A stretch of 64,000 bases of DNA from Rhizopus arrhizus (Eukaryota > Mucoromycota > Mucoromycetes > Mucorales > Rhizopodaceae). Positions 9,699 to 17,740 of the stretch are shown here, one piece after another (position 1 is the first letter of the stretch; every line of letters starts with the position of its first letter). Position numbers and translations under genes: made by a program. Below the pieces are notes generated by a model, which saw only the letters and a list, made by a program, of their open reading frames with translations, was not told the origin of the DNA and searched no databases. The stretch lies in assembly GCA_024220505.1 (NCBI GenBank), contig JAKZZE010000010.1, forward strand, positions 310,001 through 374,000, given 5' to 3'.

Positions 9699-9715
9699 CC
9701 TCGTAGTGACCACCA
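9699..9715 (-). promoter_or_regulatory. Primer-binding site of the Ty3 element
   Basis: Two bases inside the 5' LTR the sense strand reads TGGTGGTCACTACGAGG, beginning with the TGG that pairs with a tRNA CCA end. It is complementary to a tRNA ending CCTCGTAGTGACCACCA. I could not assign that tRNA; it does not match the tRNA-Lys at 10880-10951. Confidence 0.7.
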
Positions 9716-9717
9716 AA

Positions 9718-10171
9718 TGTAATAGCTTATTTTCTATTTAGGCCTTGTGTATTTATTGAGAGTTTAGAGTGATTTTGAATATAAAGTAAAGTTATATTTG
9801 GGTATTTTCTTGATAGGAGTGACCACCAGATCTTGTTTTAAAGTAGATCAGTCTTGATGTAAAGATAATGATAGCTTGATGTGAGATTTAATAGAGTAAC
9901 AATGAAGATATTTGGCTACAAGGGACTTGACTTATTCTTGATATTTAGTAAAATAATAATAAAAGAGATTTGCTTTGAATGATATTTATTTAAGAATAAA
10001 AGTAGTAAAGTCTGCCAGAAGTAAATAAAATAACTGTTTTTATAGTTTTTATGAATTTTTAATATGCTTTAAATTTAAAGCATGCCTTGATTTTAATGCA
10101 CCTTTCAATTTTCAACCTTGCATTAATTTTTATGTACCTTCGGGTCAAAAATTAAAGTCTGCATCTTTACA
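9718..10171 (-). repeat. 5' LTR of the minus-strand Ty3 element
   Basis: 454 bp, near-identical to 2625-3078. It contains the 20-bp palindrome (10064-10083) and a second copy of the 11-base primer-binding-site core (9818-9828). Transcription should run leftward from here. A minus-strand AATAAATACACAAGG about 9740-9755 could serve polyadenylation. Confidence 0.9.
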
Positions 10172-10204
10172 ACAACATTACGATATCTTAAAAGTAAAGT
10201 ACAA

Positions 10205-10660
10205 TGTGAGATTGGAGTTTGTAAGGTTTTTATAGTGTTAAATAGGTTTGATTTAAGAGAGTCTTGATATAAGATCAAAGGTTTAGGTAGGATTTGATTT
10301 CAAAAAGAGTAATGATTTGAATATAAGTTTGCTTGTAAGAAGTGACCACCAGATCTTATAAGTAGATCAAACTGTTGTGAATAAAATAAAGTAAAAAGAT
10401 AAAAAAAAAAAGGGATTACAATGAAGTGTATTTGCTTCAAGGGACTTCTTGTTCTTGATATTAGATAAAATAAAAGAAAAACAAAAGAGATTTACTTTGT
10501 ATGATATTTATTAAAATAATCAAAAAGTAAAGTAAATAAGTGAAGTAAAACAAAAGTTAAAAGTGAAGTAAGTAAGTCAGTAAGTAAGTCAAGAGTATAA
10601 GAAATATTGAAGTTATTTATATGTTTTTGGCTTTTCTGATTATATGCTGTTTTTGATGAT
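10205..10660 (-). repeat. LTR-like remnant 3
   Basis: Starts TGTGAGATTGG and holds the family core at 10341 onward, the ACAATGAAG and CTTCAAGGGACTT boxes, AAGT-rich repeats near 10560-10590 and a minus-strand TATA-like box near 10612-10622. Clearly related to remnants 1 and 2 and to the complete LTR. Edges approximate. The 10661-10879 stretch to the tRNA holds imperfect repeats of a GTATTT-type unit (about 10675-10740) and nothing else that I can name. Confidence 0.5.
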
Positions 10661-10879
10661 TTTGTGAATATTCTGTATTTTTTTGTATTTTTCTGGATTT
10701 ATCTGTATTCATACGTATTCATACGTATTTGTTTGTATTTTCCTGGATTTGAATTAGTTGGAGAGAGAAAAGTCAAATGCTGCAAAAGTTTGCTGCATTG
10801 TGTTACAACAAAAACAAGCACGACACAACGACAAATGAAACAAAAAACCAAATTACGGAGAAACTTATCTACGTAATCA

Positions 10880-10951
10880 GCCCGACGGGGGGGTCGAACC
10901 CCCAACCTTGAGATTAAGAGTCTCACGCTCTACCGATTGAGCTAGCCGGGC
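10880..10951 (-). tRNA. tRNA-Lys (anticodon CUU)
   Basis: The minus strand folds as a complete 72-nt cloverleaf. The acceptor GCCCGGC pairs with GUCGGGC including one G-U, the D arm holds GGTAGAGC, the anticodon stem TGAGA/TCTCA encloses CTCTTAA, and the T arm GGGGG/CCCCC encloses TTCGACC. The anticodon CTT gives lysine. No intron. The discriminator position would be U, where eukaryotic tRNA-Lys usually has G, so this copy may be slightly altered. It is the only confident RNA gene in the window and sits at the edge of an LTR cluster, a common location for LTR elements. Confidence 0.9.
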
Positions 10952-11411
10952 AACTTTCTTTTGAGAAATGGTATAGTAGGTGGAGTGCGCCTTTGCGTAG
11001 ATGCTGCCGACGTCATCAAAAAGCTGAGTAGAAGAGGTGTGCTTAAAGGTGTGCTGAATTGAGAAGAGAATTTCGAATTTTTTAATCTTAATCTTTATTC
11101 TTAAACTTTATTTTTTATAAAACAAAACCTTAATTCCATTTTTGGGTTATTGTAACAAACAAATACTTATTGTCTCGATCCTTTGTGTTCACGTTCATTT
11201 AAATTTATATATAATCTTTGTTGTATATTTTAACTGAACAATCCCTAAATACTACGTTTATTCTATTACGACTCGTGAAGAATCTGTTGACTTAATCTGA
11301 AGGAAGAGATTATTTTTGACGAATATACTACAATAATATACTCAGAAGGAATTGGTGGAATTATTGCTATATTCAAATCAATCACTACGTGTAGCAGTAG
11401 AGCAACAAATA
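10952..11411. other. Gene-free spacer between tRNA-Lys and the Tc1 element
   Basis: AT-rich sequence upstream of the tRNA gene. I see no coding region, repeat or terminus in it. The right part (about 11355-11411) has a short open frame joining across the Tc1 site, but no recognisable protein. Confidence 0.4.
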
Positions 11412-13050
11412 CAGTAGGTCAAAAAATTGCTGCAAGGAATCCATTTTTCTCAGTTTTTGTAGCGTACATCCTGTCACAATGGTACAAACTGCTTCTGTTT
11501 CTACATAGTAGATTTCCTACATGTCTTGAAAAATCCGAAAGAGTTTAAGCCCCATTGGATAAGTATTGAAGGAAGTATGAGGCGCGCAATTTGAAAATTT
11601 GAAAAAACGAAAATTTGAACGAAATGGGTTTATTTATTAATATTTAGTTGGTCCTCCTTTTTTATTAATAACCTCTTGAATTCTTGCCGGCATGCTATCG
11701 ATATACCTTTGGCAAAGTTCTTTATCAAATTCATTCCATGCTTTTTCTACTCGTTCCCAAAGCTCATCCGTATTCTTTGCTCTACGTTCGTAACGGCTGA
11801 GCTTTAACTTCAGTTGATGCCATACATGTTCTATTGGATTTAAGTCCGGACTTTGAGCTGGCCAATCGCTAATATAGCGCACTTGATGATTATCTAACCA
11901 GGCTATTGTGGATTTTGCCTTGTGCTTTGGATCATTATCATGCTGAAAGTAAATGTTGGACCAATTGAAATTGTAGTACTCCATAGTATCACGAAGTGTA
12001 GTGTCTAATATATGCTGATAAACATCCGCGTTCATGTTCCCATCGTAAATTTGACAAGCATATCCTGGTCCTTCAGATGTTATGCATCCCCACATCATCA
12101 ACTTGCCGCCTCCATGCTTGACTGTAAACTCTAGATGATGCGGTTGAAGAGGATCACTTGGTCTTTTCCAATAATACTTACAACCATCAGAGCCCCATAC
12201 GTTGATCTTGGTTTCATCAGAAAAGACGACTTTTCGCCATTCTTCCACTGTCCAATCCTGGTGCTTCTTGGCCCATTCTAATCGATGCTGCATATGAGCT
12301 TTTGTCAGAAACGGCTTCTTTTTTTTTATTGAAGAATGGAACTCCATTGATTTCAGGACGTTAATTGCTGACTGGTATGAGATATCATAGCCAAGTTGAA
12401 TCAGCTCCCGGTGTACCTCTTTGGCAGTCTTTAGAACCCCTTCAATGACTTTTCTTTTGATTAGCCGTTTCGTCACTTTGGAGACTAATGTAGGTCTACC
12501 AGCTGAGCCCATTGTCCTATTTGAAAACAGCCGCCTAGAGTATCTACTAACAGTTGATTCATGTACTCCAACCTCCTTAGCAATATCGTACGTTGATGTG
12601 GATCCAGTTAATGCTTGCTTGAGATCGTTTACTTTTTCTTCTGGCAGTCGTTTAGGCATGCGATTGGTAATAAGGTAAAAAAGAGAAATAATTTAAATAA
12701 GAAAATTTAAAATTTAGAATAAAGGAATTGTAAGCGCTTTTATATACTGGCAACATTCTAATCATGTCAAGAATGTGAAAAATTATGATAGCAACCGGTT
12801 GGGTCGTATTAAAATTTGTTATTCCAAACATATGTAAACAAGTAAAAAATGCCGGATGTTTATAAAATTCCCTTTAACAATATCAAATTCCACCAATAAC
12901 TATTGCCCATATCAGATAATCGACGAATAAATGCCCCTTCTAGTGTGGTACAAACAATCAATGTTTGAGATAGTTTCATGCAGTATCCATAGACAACCAG
13001 CTGTAAAACCGGTATTTTGCAATTCCTTGCAGCAATTTTTTGACCTACTG
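11412..13050 (-). mobile_element. Intact Tc1/mariner element
   Basis: 1639 bp. Terminal inverted repeats of 29 bp (11412-11440 and 13022-13050) begin CAGTAGGTCAAAAAATTGCT. TA is duplicated at 11410-11411 and 13051-13052. It carries one open transposase gene on the minus strand. Right after the TA begins the last part of another transposase (13053 onward), so this element probably inserted inside an older mariner of the CAGTAGCGG family. Left and right repeats appear identical over the 29 bases, consistent with recent movement. Confidence 0.92.
11637..12659 (-). CDS. Tc1/mariner transposase (DDE), full length
   Basis: 340 residues, the usual Tc1 length. An N-terminal helix-turn-helix segment (residues 1-55, with STYDIAKEVGVHESTVSRYS) and a second DNA-binding helical region precede the catalytic domain. 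Catalytic Asp in VVFSDETKI, second Asp in QHDNDPKHK, Glu in SPDLNPIEHVW, about 34 residues apart as in Tc1 (DD34E). HGGG and WPAQSPDLNP family motifs are intact. No stop or shift. It would cut and paste its own element at TA sites. The start is the first ATG, 9 bases of basic-leader codons before the HTH. Confidence 0.93.
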   Translation of the reverse strand: MPKRLPEEKVNDLKQALTGSTSTYDIAKEVGVHESTVSRYSRRLFSNRTMGSAGRPTLVSKVTKRLIKRKVIEGVLKTAKEVHRELIQLGYDISYQSAINVLKSMEFHSSIKKKKPFLTKAHMQHRLEWAKKHQDWTVEEWRKVVFSDETKINVWGSDGCKYYWKRPSDPLQPHHLEFTVKHGGGKLMMWGCITSEGPGYACQIYDGNMNADVYQHILDTTLRDTMEYYNFNWSNIYFQHDNDPKHKAKSTIAWLDNHQVRYISDWPAQSPDLNPIEHVWHQLKLKLSRYERRAKNTDELWERVEKAWNEFDKELCQRYIDSMPARIQEVINKKGGPTKY

Positions 13051-13052
13051 TA

Positions 13053-13437
13053 TTTCGATACGATACCAGACCCAAAAGTATAGACGATCTTTGGAAAAGA
13101 ATTGATAAAGAGTGGAACTCTTTTACTGAAACTGATATGCAGCCATACTACGAAAGCATGCCAAAACGAATTGCTGCTGTTATCAAACGACGAGGCAATT
13201 ATACGAATTTTTAGATTTTAACTATTTTTAAGGTTTTTTTTAAAAATATGTATTTTATAAATAAAAAACATGTTTCTCCCTCATTTTTAGCAATACAATG
13301 ATTGAACTTCGCGTAAGTTGCAAGGTTTAGTATGTCTTCTATCTGGTATAGTTTCATAGCTATCGCAACTAACATGAGCAAGTACTGGTAGTTAAAAGCC
13401 GAAAAAAAGTTTTGTGCACCAGTTTTGTCCGCTACTG
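13053..13437 (+). mobile_element. Right end of a CAGTAGCGG-family mariner with transposase C-terminus
   Basis: After the TA of the nested Tc1, the plus strand encodes the last ~55 residues of a Tc1-type transposase (reads DDLWKRIDKEWNSF, then MPKRIAAVIKRRGNY) ending at 13215, then a 3' spacer and the terminal repeat 13410-13437 (TTTTGTGCACC..CTACTG) followed by TA at 13438-13439. The terminus matches those at 1331, 33297 and 34926. The part before the nested Tc1 is not recognisable on the other side, so this copy is a fragment. Unlike its decayed relatives its visible reading frame is intact. Confidence 0.75.
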
Positions 13438-13439
13438 TA

Positions 13440-14880
13440 GCTCTCCACCCAGACTCTCGACGGTTTCTACGACTGAAATGGAAAAACCAAGTGTATCAAT
13501 ATTGTACCACCCCTTTTGGTTTGGCCTCAAGTTCATTTGTCTTCACTAAAGTATGCAGGCCCATATTAGAGCACTTCCGTTCTCAAGGCTTCAGGATCTC
13601 TGCGTACCTGGACGACTGGATTCTAGCTGCAAGCACCAAGCAATTGGCTATTCAACAAGTTCAAGCGGTAGTGGCTCCTCTTCAACAAGTTGGATGGATG
13701 GTCAACTTCAAGAAATCCGTTTTGACTCCTACTCAACAATTGGAACACCTAGGCTTTGTATTGAATACCCGCACAATGACGGCATCACTTCCAATGAAGA
13801 AACTTCGCGACATTCGTCGTTCCATCAAACAAGTGCTGGATCACCCTCACAGACAATCTCCTCGTGTAGTGCACAGCCTCACAATGCGAATACAGGCGGC
13901 AACTTTTGCCATATTCCCAGCCCGGCTGTATACACGGCACCTTCTCTACTACAAGAACCAAACTGTCAAGTCGGAAAAAGACTGGACCCTTCCCTCACCC
14001 TGGATTCAGCCAGCATACAGGAATTGACCTGGTGGTATCACAACCTTCAGAAATGGAACGGTCGCTCTCTCCTTCCGTCTACACCCACCCAGACCATCTT
14101 TGTAGACGCCAGCGATACGGGTTGGGGATGCAGTTGGCAGAACCAACGAGCTCATGGTTACTGGACTCCAATCGAAGCAGCCCAATCGATCAATTGGCGG
14201 GAACTCAAGGCGGCTCATTTGGCTCTCAAAACCTTTCTGGTACCTAAGAACTCAACCATTCTCATCAGGACGGACAACACAACCAGCTTATCGTATATCA
14301 ACAAGCAAGGTGGAACTCGTTCTCTCCCATTATTGGAACTAGCGACAGAAGTTTGGAATTGGTGTCTTCACCACAATATAATGATCCAGGCTCAGCATAT
14401 CAGCGGAATTCACAACACAATGGCGGACATGGAGTCTCGTCGAACCTTCTTCAAGAACCAATGGCAGATCAAACCTTTTGTATTCGAGGAGCTCAACAAG
14501 ATATGAGGTCCTTTTACAATCAACCTCTTCGCCGACCGAACAACGAAATTATTGCCAAGGTACGTGTCCTGGCTTCCGGATCCGGATGCTATCCACACGG
14601 ATGCGTTTTCCATCCCATAGACGAAGCTAATGAATCCTTACGGAAATCCTCCCTGGAATCTCATTTCTCGGACATTACAGAAGATCAGGCAAGAACGACT
14701 CCACTACATAGTTCTGGTGGTCCCTTACTGGCCCAGCGCGATTTGGTTCCCTCAGTTGACCAAATGGCCCTATCCCGACAATTGTTCCTTCCTCCTCAAG
14801 CGGTCGAAACGACATCTCACAAGACGGTTCACCCTCTACTCTCTCAGAACTGGATGCTCTCCGTGTGGCAATTATCCGGA
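13440..14880 (+). pseudogene. DIRS reverse transcriptase-RNase H, broken
   Basis: Starts in the RT palm (LHPDSRRFLRLKWKNQVYQY, then TTPFGLASS) with catalytic AYLDDW. The frame changes near 13990-14010: RNase H continues one frame over with VDASDTGWGCSW, NWRELKAAHLAL and RTDNTTSLSYINKQGG. Two further stops sit where conserved tryptophan is expected: TGA at 14504-14506 (reads K-I-stop-G-P-F) and TAG at 14618-14620 (reads S-I-P-stop-T-K-L). The C-terminal RH-flanking region (NPYGNPPWNLI, then VVPYWPSAIWFPQL) is otherwise conserved. Needs the frameshift and both stops to be overcome, so it is dead. Confidence 0.85.
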
Positions 14881-15887
14881 ATAAACTAGTGAAGGCTAAT
14901 CTGAATGAACAAGCTATTCAAGATTTGTTTACCCAAAAACTAGCTTCCAACCCCACTAATAAGACATATCGTAAAAATCAATTGCGTTTCTTGGAATGGG
15001 CTAATCATAATTGGGTATCCTTTACGGCTTTCTCTGGTGCAGATCTGATCAATTTCTTGGCGACTATCCGACAGACCCATAATTTCCAAGTTGCTACCCT
15101 CAAGACGATTCGGGCGGCAGTTGCTTATCTTCATGACAATCCACCTAGTATCAGTGAAGATTCTTCAATTAATTCCTATTTGGACTCCCTCTCAAGACAG
15201 GCTCCTCCAGTTTCAATCCATCGAGAACAAGTCGATATGACTCCTTCTTTGGATTATGCTTGTTCTATTCCATCTCAATCTGGTACTTCTGTCAAATCAT
15301 TGCAACAAAAGCTGGCTTTTCTCTTAGCTATGGCTGCATTCTTAAGACCATCTAACTTGGCTCGAATTCCTTTCTCCTCTTGTGAAGTTCGTGAATCCGA
15401 TGGATGTCTTAAATTTCAAGTGGTCTATCCCAAGGAAACTCGCAAGAAAAGACGTATAATCAAACCTTTTACTGTCCATCCACATACAAGGGATCGAGAA
15501 CTGTATCCAGTCCAATGCTTCATAGCATTGCGAGATCACCCTGATTTACAAGCTCGCCCTGAAAATTCTACGTTATTCATCAAATCCAACAACATCCGAC
15601 AGCCGTTATCTGCCAGTACTTTGTCGTCTTGGCTTCACCGTGAGTTCATCTCTTTGTCCACCTCAGAATCTCGAGTTTCTATTCGTTCTTTGACGTCTTC
15701 TAGAGCTCTAGATGAAGGTGTCTCCATGGACCATATTGTGACTCTTGGCAACTGGGTTTCGTCAGGTACTTTTCAAGATCACTATCAACGTAATCAAATG
15801 GCTATGATCGATTTTACTTCTACGGTCCTTTCTGGTTCCAATGATGATGAATTCTTTGATGCTTCAGATACCTTTTCTCTGGATTAG
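14800..15887 (+). CDS. DIRS tyrosine recombinase
   Basis: About 350 residues; frame open from within the RNase H tail (around 14800, ..LSELDALRVAIIRNKL) to 15887. The N-terminal core-binding half has NKTYRKNQLRFLEWA and FLATIRQTHN. The catalytic half has the first Arg in AAFLRPSNLARI and the C-terminal box with SIRSLTSSRALDEGV, VTLGNWVSSGTFQDHY; the last Tyr fits the nucleophile. In DIRS and phage-type enzymes the H-x-x-R box usually starts with His; here the position reads Val (R-V-S-I-R-S-L), a possible loss of activity. It overlaps the RH frame, as is usual for DIRS. It would circularise and integrate the cDNA. Confidence 0.8.
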
Positions 15888-16212
15888 CATAATAACATTT
15901 CCTATTTTATTCTGACGGCCTCAAACAATTCTTAAGAGAATTTTCTCGACCTAGAATTGATAATTAGACCAGAAGAACAAAATAGGAAATGTTATTATGC
16001 TAGAATCTTCTTGAACGTTTATCTTATAGCGTATTCCAAAAATATATGCGAGTGAAATAAACAAACTTTTAACAATTAATCGAATTTAAGCTCGGTCAAA
16101 TATAAGATAAAGAAGGGAGGGAAAATAAATCATATACTAAAGAGATAATAATAAAAATGAAGGGTGGGATAATAACATTTCCTATTTTGTTCTTCAGGTC
16201 TAATTATCAATT
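15888..16212. repeat. DIRS terminal inverted repeats
   Basis: ATAATAACATTTCCTATTTT (15889 onward) recurs inverted at about 15984-16009, and the segment 15957-16005 (from TTGATAATTAGACC) recurs inverted at about 16168-16212 with one difference. The intervening 16013-16167 is AT-rich without other structure. This fits the right terminal repeat plus internal complementary region of a DIRS element, or two abutting ends. Confidence 0.7.
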
Positions 16213-16806
16213 TTCACAGTCTTGAGAATATAAAAATTGAAAAATGAAAAAAAAGAAAAAGCATGAGCGTAAAAACATAACCATAAAATATAAGAAGCAT
16301 GAGATATAAAGTATAAAGTATAAAGCATAGAGTGTAAAACGTAGAGTGTACAGCATAGAGTATAAAAAATAAGACATAAAAAGCATAGCATATTCATATT
16401 ATAATAAAAGAAGGGTATATTAGTTTAAAAGGGCGTTGCAAATGTTGAGATTTTTTAAAAGTAAAATACTTTCAAATTTGTTGGTATTGATGAAGCGAGA
16501 GGAATCTGAAGCTACTTGGTGCATATCCAGTGTAAATAAAAAAGGACTTAGAATATTTTTTTGAAAAAATATATTTTATCTCTTTTCTTTTCTTTTTAAA
16601 CTTAAATTTTTGTGAACACGACCTCATTATTTAAATCTTTATTAGCTAGTACGTCTCATGTAATTGTTAGTAGTCGTTACTAAATATAGTTTCTTTGAAC
16701 ATCTAATTCTAATAGCTCCTTTAGCTTACGTTTGTTTTCTAGTGTGTAGCTAAACTTATGATGACCATATAGTTTTTTTTTCTTTTGAGAAGGTACATTT
16801 TAATAC
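16213..16806. other. AT-rich spacer with degenerate short tandem repeats
   Basis: Between about 16280 and 16390 runs a degenerate array of a ~10-bp unit resembling AGTATAAAGC / GCATAGAGTA. No gene or element end is seen in the rest. Confidence 0.5.
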
Positions 16807-17396
16807 TTTTGTTTATACGTTGCTACATTACTAAACTTTTCTTTCTTATCAAGCACAAAGCAGTAATCAAACTGGGTCGTTTACAAAGTAAGTGCTTAAA
16901 TTTTGTTTATACGTTGCTACATCTGTGGTATTTACACATATAATAAAGTAATACTGTAAATTACTACGAACAATGATCATCCAAATTAGGAATATCGGAC
17001 ATTGTATTATGCCACGTCAAATAAAATTATATCCCGATCCACTCCAGAATATTCTAACAAGTTCCTGAATCAGAATTAATAATTACTTCTTGATAAAAGA
17101 TGTTAAACAATACCAATCATATAATTAACGCATCGTCTAATATCGATTAATAATCAATAATCATATACTGTGAATACTATTATTTAGCCGTGGATAGAAA
17201 AGTATAAATACCCTCATATTTTTAACTTGAATAAAGGACAATCTACTTTGAGTCTCACTTATTTTTATATTTGTTGATTGACTTAGTACTTTTTTATATT
17301 ATAAACCCTAAATATCACAACATCACTAAACTTTTCTTTCTTATCAAGAACAAAGCAGTAATCAAACTGGGTCGTTTACAAAATAAGTGCTTAAAT
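16807..17396 (+). repeat. ~94-bp tandem duplication split by a solo LTR
   Basis: Unit 1 (16807-16900) runs from TTTTGTTTATACGTTGCTAC through GTAAGTGCTTAAA. Unit 2 begins at 16901, is interrupted after GCTACATC by the LTR 16924-17319, and resumes at 17325 (ACTAAACTTTTC) to about 17396. A few substitutions separate the units. Unit 1 shows the uninterrupted empty site. Confidence 0.85.
16924..17319 (+). mobile_element. Solo LTR, 396 bp
   Basis: Begins TGTGGTATTT and ends ATATCACA (TG..CA), with the 5-bp target duplication ACATC at 16919-16923 and 17320-17324. Contains a TATA box (AAGTATAAATACCC) and AATAAA about 30 bases further, so it is in plus orientation. No internal retrotransposon sequence remains: it is the product of LTR-LTR recombination. 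The LTR is not the same family as those at 19831 or 35400 as far as I can read. Confidence 0.9.
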
Positions 17397-17738
17397 ATAG
17401 CAAATATTATTAATACTACTAAGTCTGCTATTGTATAGTGGACTCTTGTGGTTACATCGTGCTTTATATATCTGTCAACAGCCATACAGAGAAAGCCAAA
17501 AGGTATTAAATTCAAGCCAGAGTCATCAGAATATCGTATTGGTGAAGGAATTCCGGTATACCTTTTGCCAGAAGCTGGAAATCCTACCTGGAGCAGCAAA
17601 CCTGGGGTAGTATTCCTGGTGTAAGCATGCCTGGGGCAGTATGCCTGGTCTAGCCTTCCTGGAACAGCCAGTATACTGGGATTCCTGCAAGGGGGGGAGG
17701 CAAACTCAGATAAAAACAGCTACCATATATAGTATAAA
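17397..17738. other. Spacer with a short open stretch and CCTGG-rich repeats
   Basis: A plus-strand open stretch at about 17500-17624 reads KFKPESSEYRIGEGIPVY and then fails; I do not recognise it. From about 17585 to 17700 a loosely repeated CCTGG-x-GCAGTAT type unit forms a G/C-rich island in an AT-rich region. Confidence 0.4.
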
Positions 17739-17740
17739 TA

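Larger units (their letters stand above)
2625..10171 (-). mobile_element. Nearly intact Ty3-type LTR retrotransposon, four ORFs, minus strand
   Basis: Two 454-bp LTRs (2625-3078 and 9718-10171) differ at two positions that I could see (thymine versus adenine in GAGT/AAC and GGCT/ACAAG), so insertion is recent. Flanks carry ACAA on both sides (2621-2624 and 10172-10175), a likely 4-bp target duplication. Order on the minus strand: LTR, primer-binding site, gag, pol (protease-RT-RNase H), separate integrase, extra ORF, LTR. The RT before integrase order is typical of Ty3/gypsy. The integrase carries one in-frame stop; the other frames are open. Confidence 0.9.
13438..16012 (+). mobile_element. 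5'-truncated DIRS-type retrotransposon
   Basis: Order: reverse transcriptase, RNase H, tyrosine recombinase, then terminal inverted-repeat sequence, as in DIRS elements, which lack integrase and target duplications. The 5' part is absent: the reverse transcriptase begins mid-domain at the TA of the mariner end at 13437. The 3' end has inverted copies of a CATAATAACATTTCC motif (15888 and about 16003) and a third copy near 16168. The body is inactivated by a frameshift and two stops. Confidence 0.85.

Noticed and set aside
9699..9828. Self-priming by the minus-strand Ty3 element
   Set aside because: The LTR copy of the primer-site core is in the same orientation, not complementary, so it cannot pair with the primer site.
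17315..17599. 94-codon minus-strand open stretch
   Set aside because: Runs across the junction of the solo LTR and the tandem duplication; no domain.
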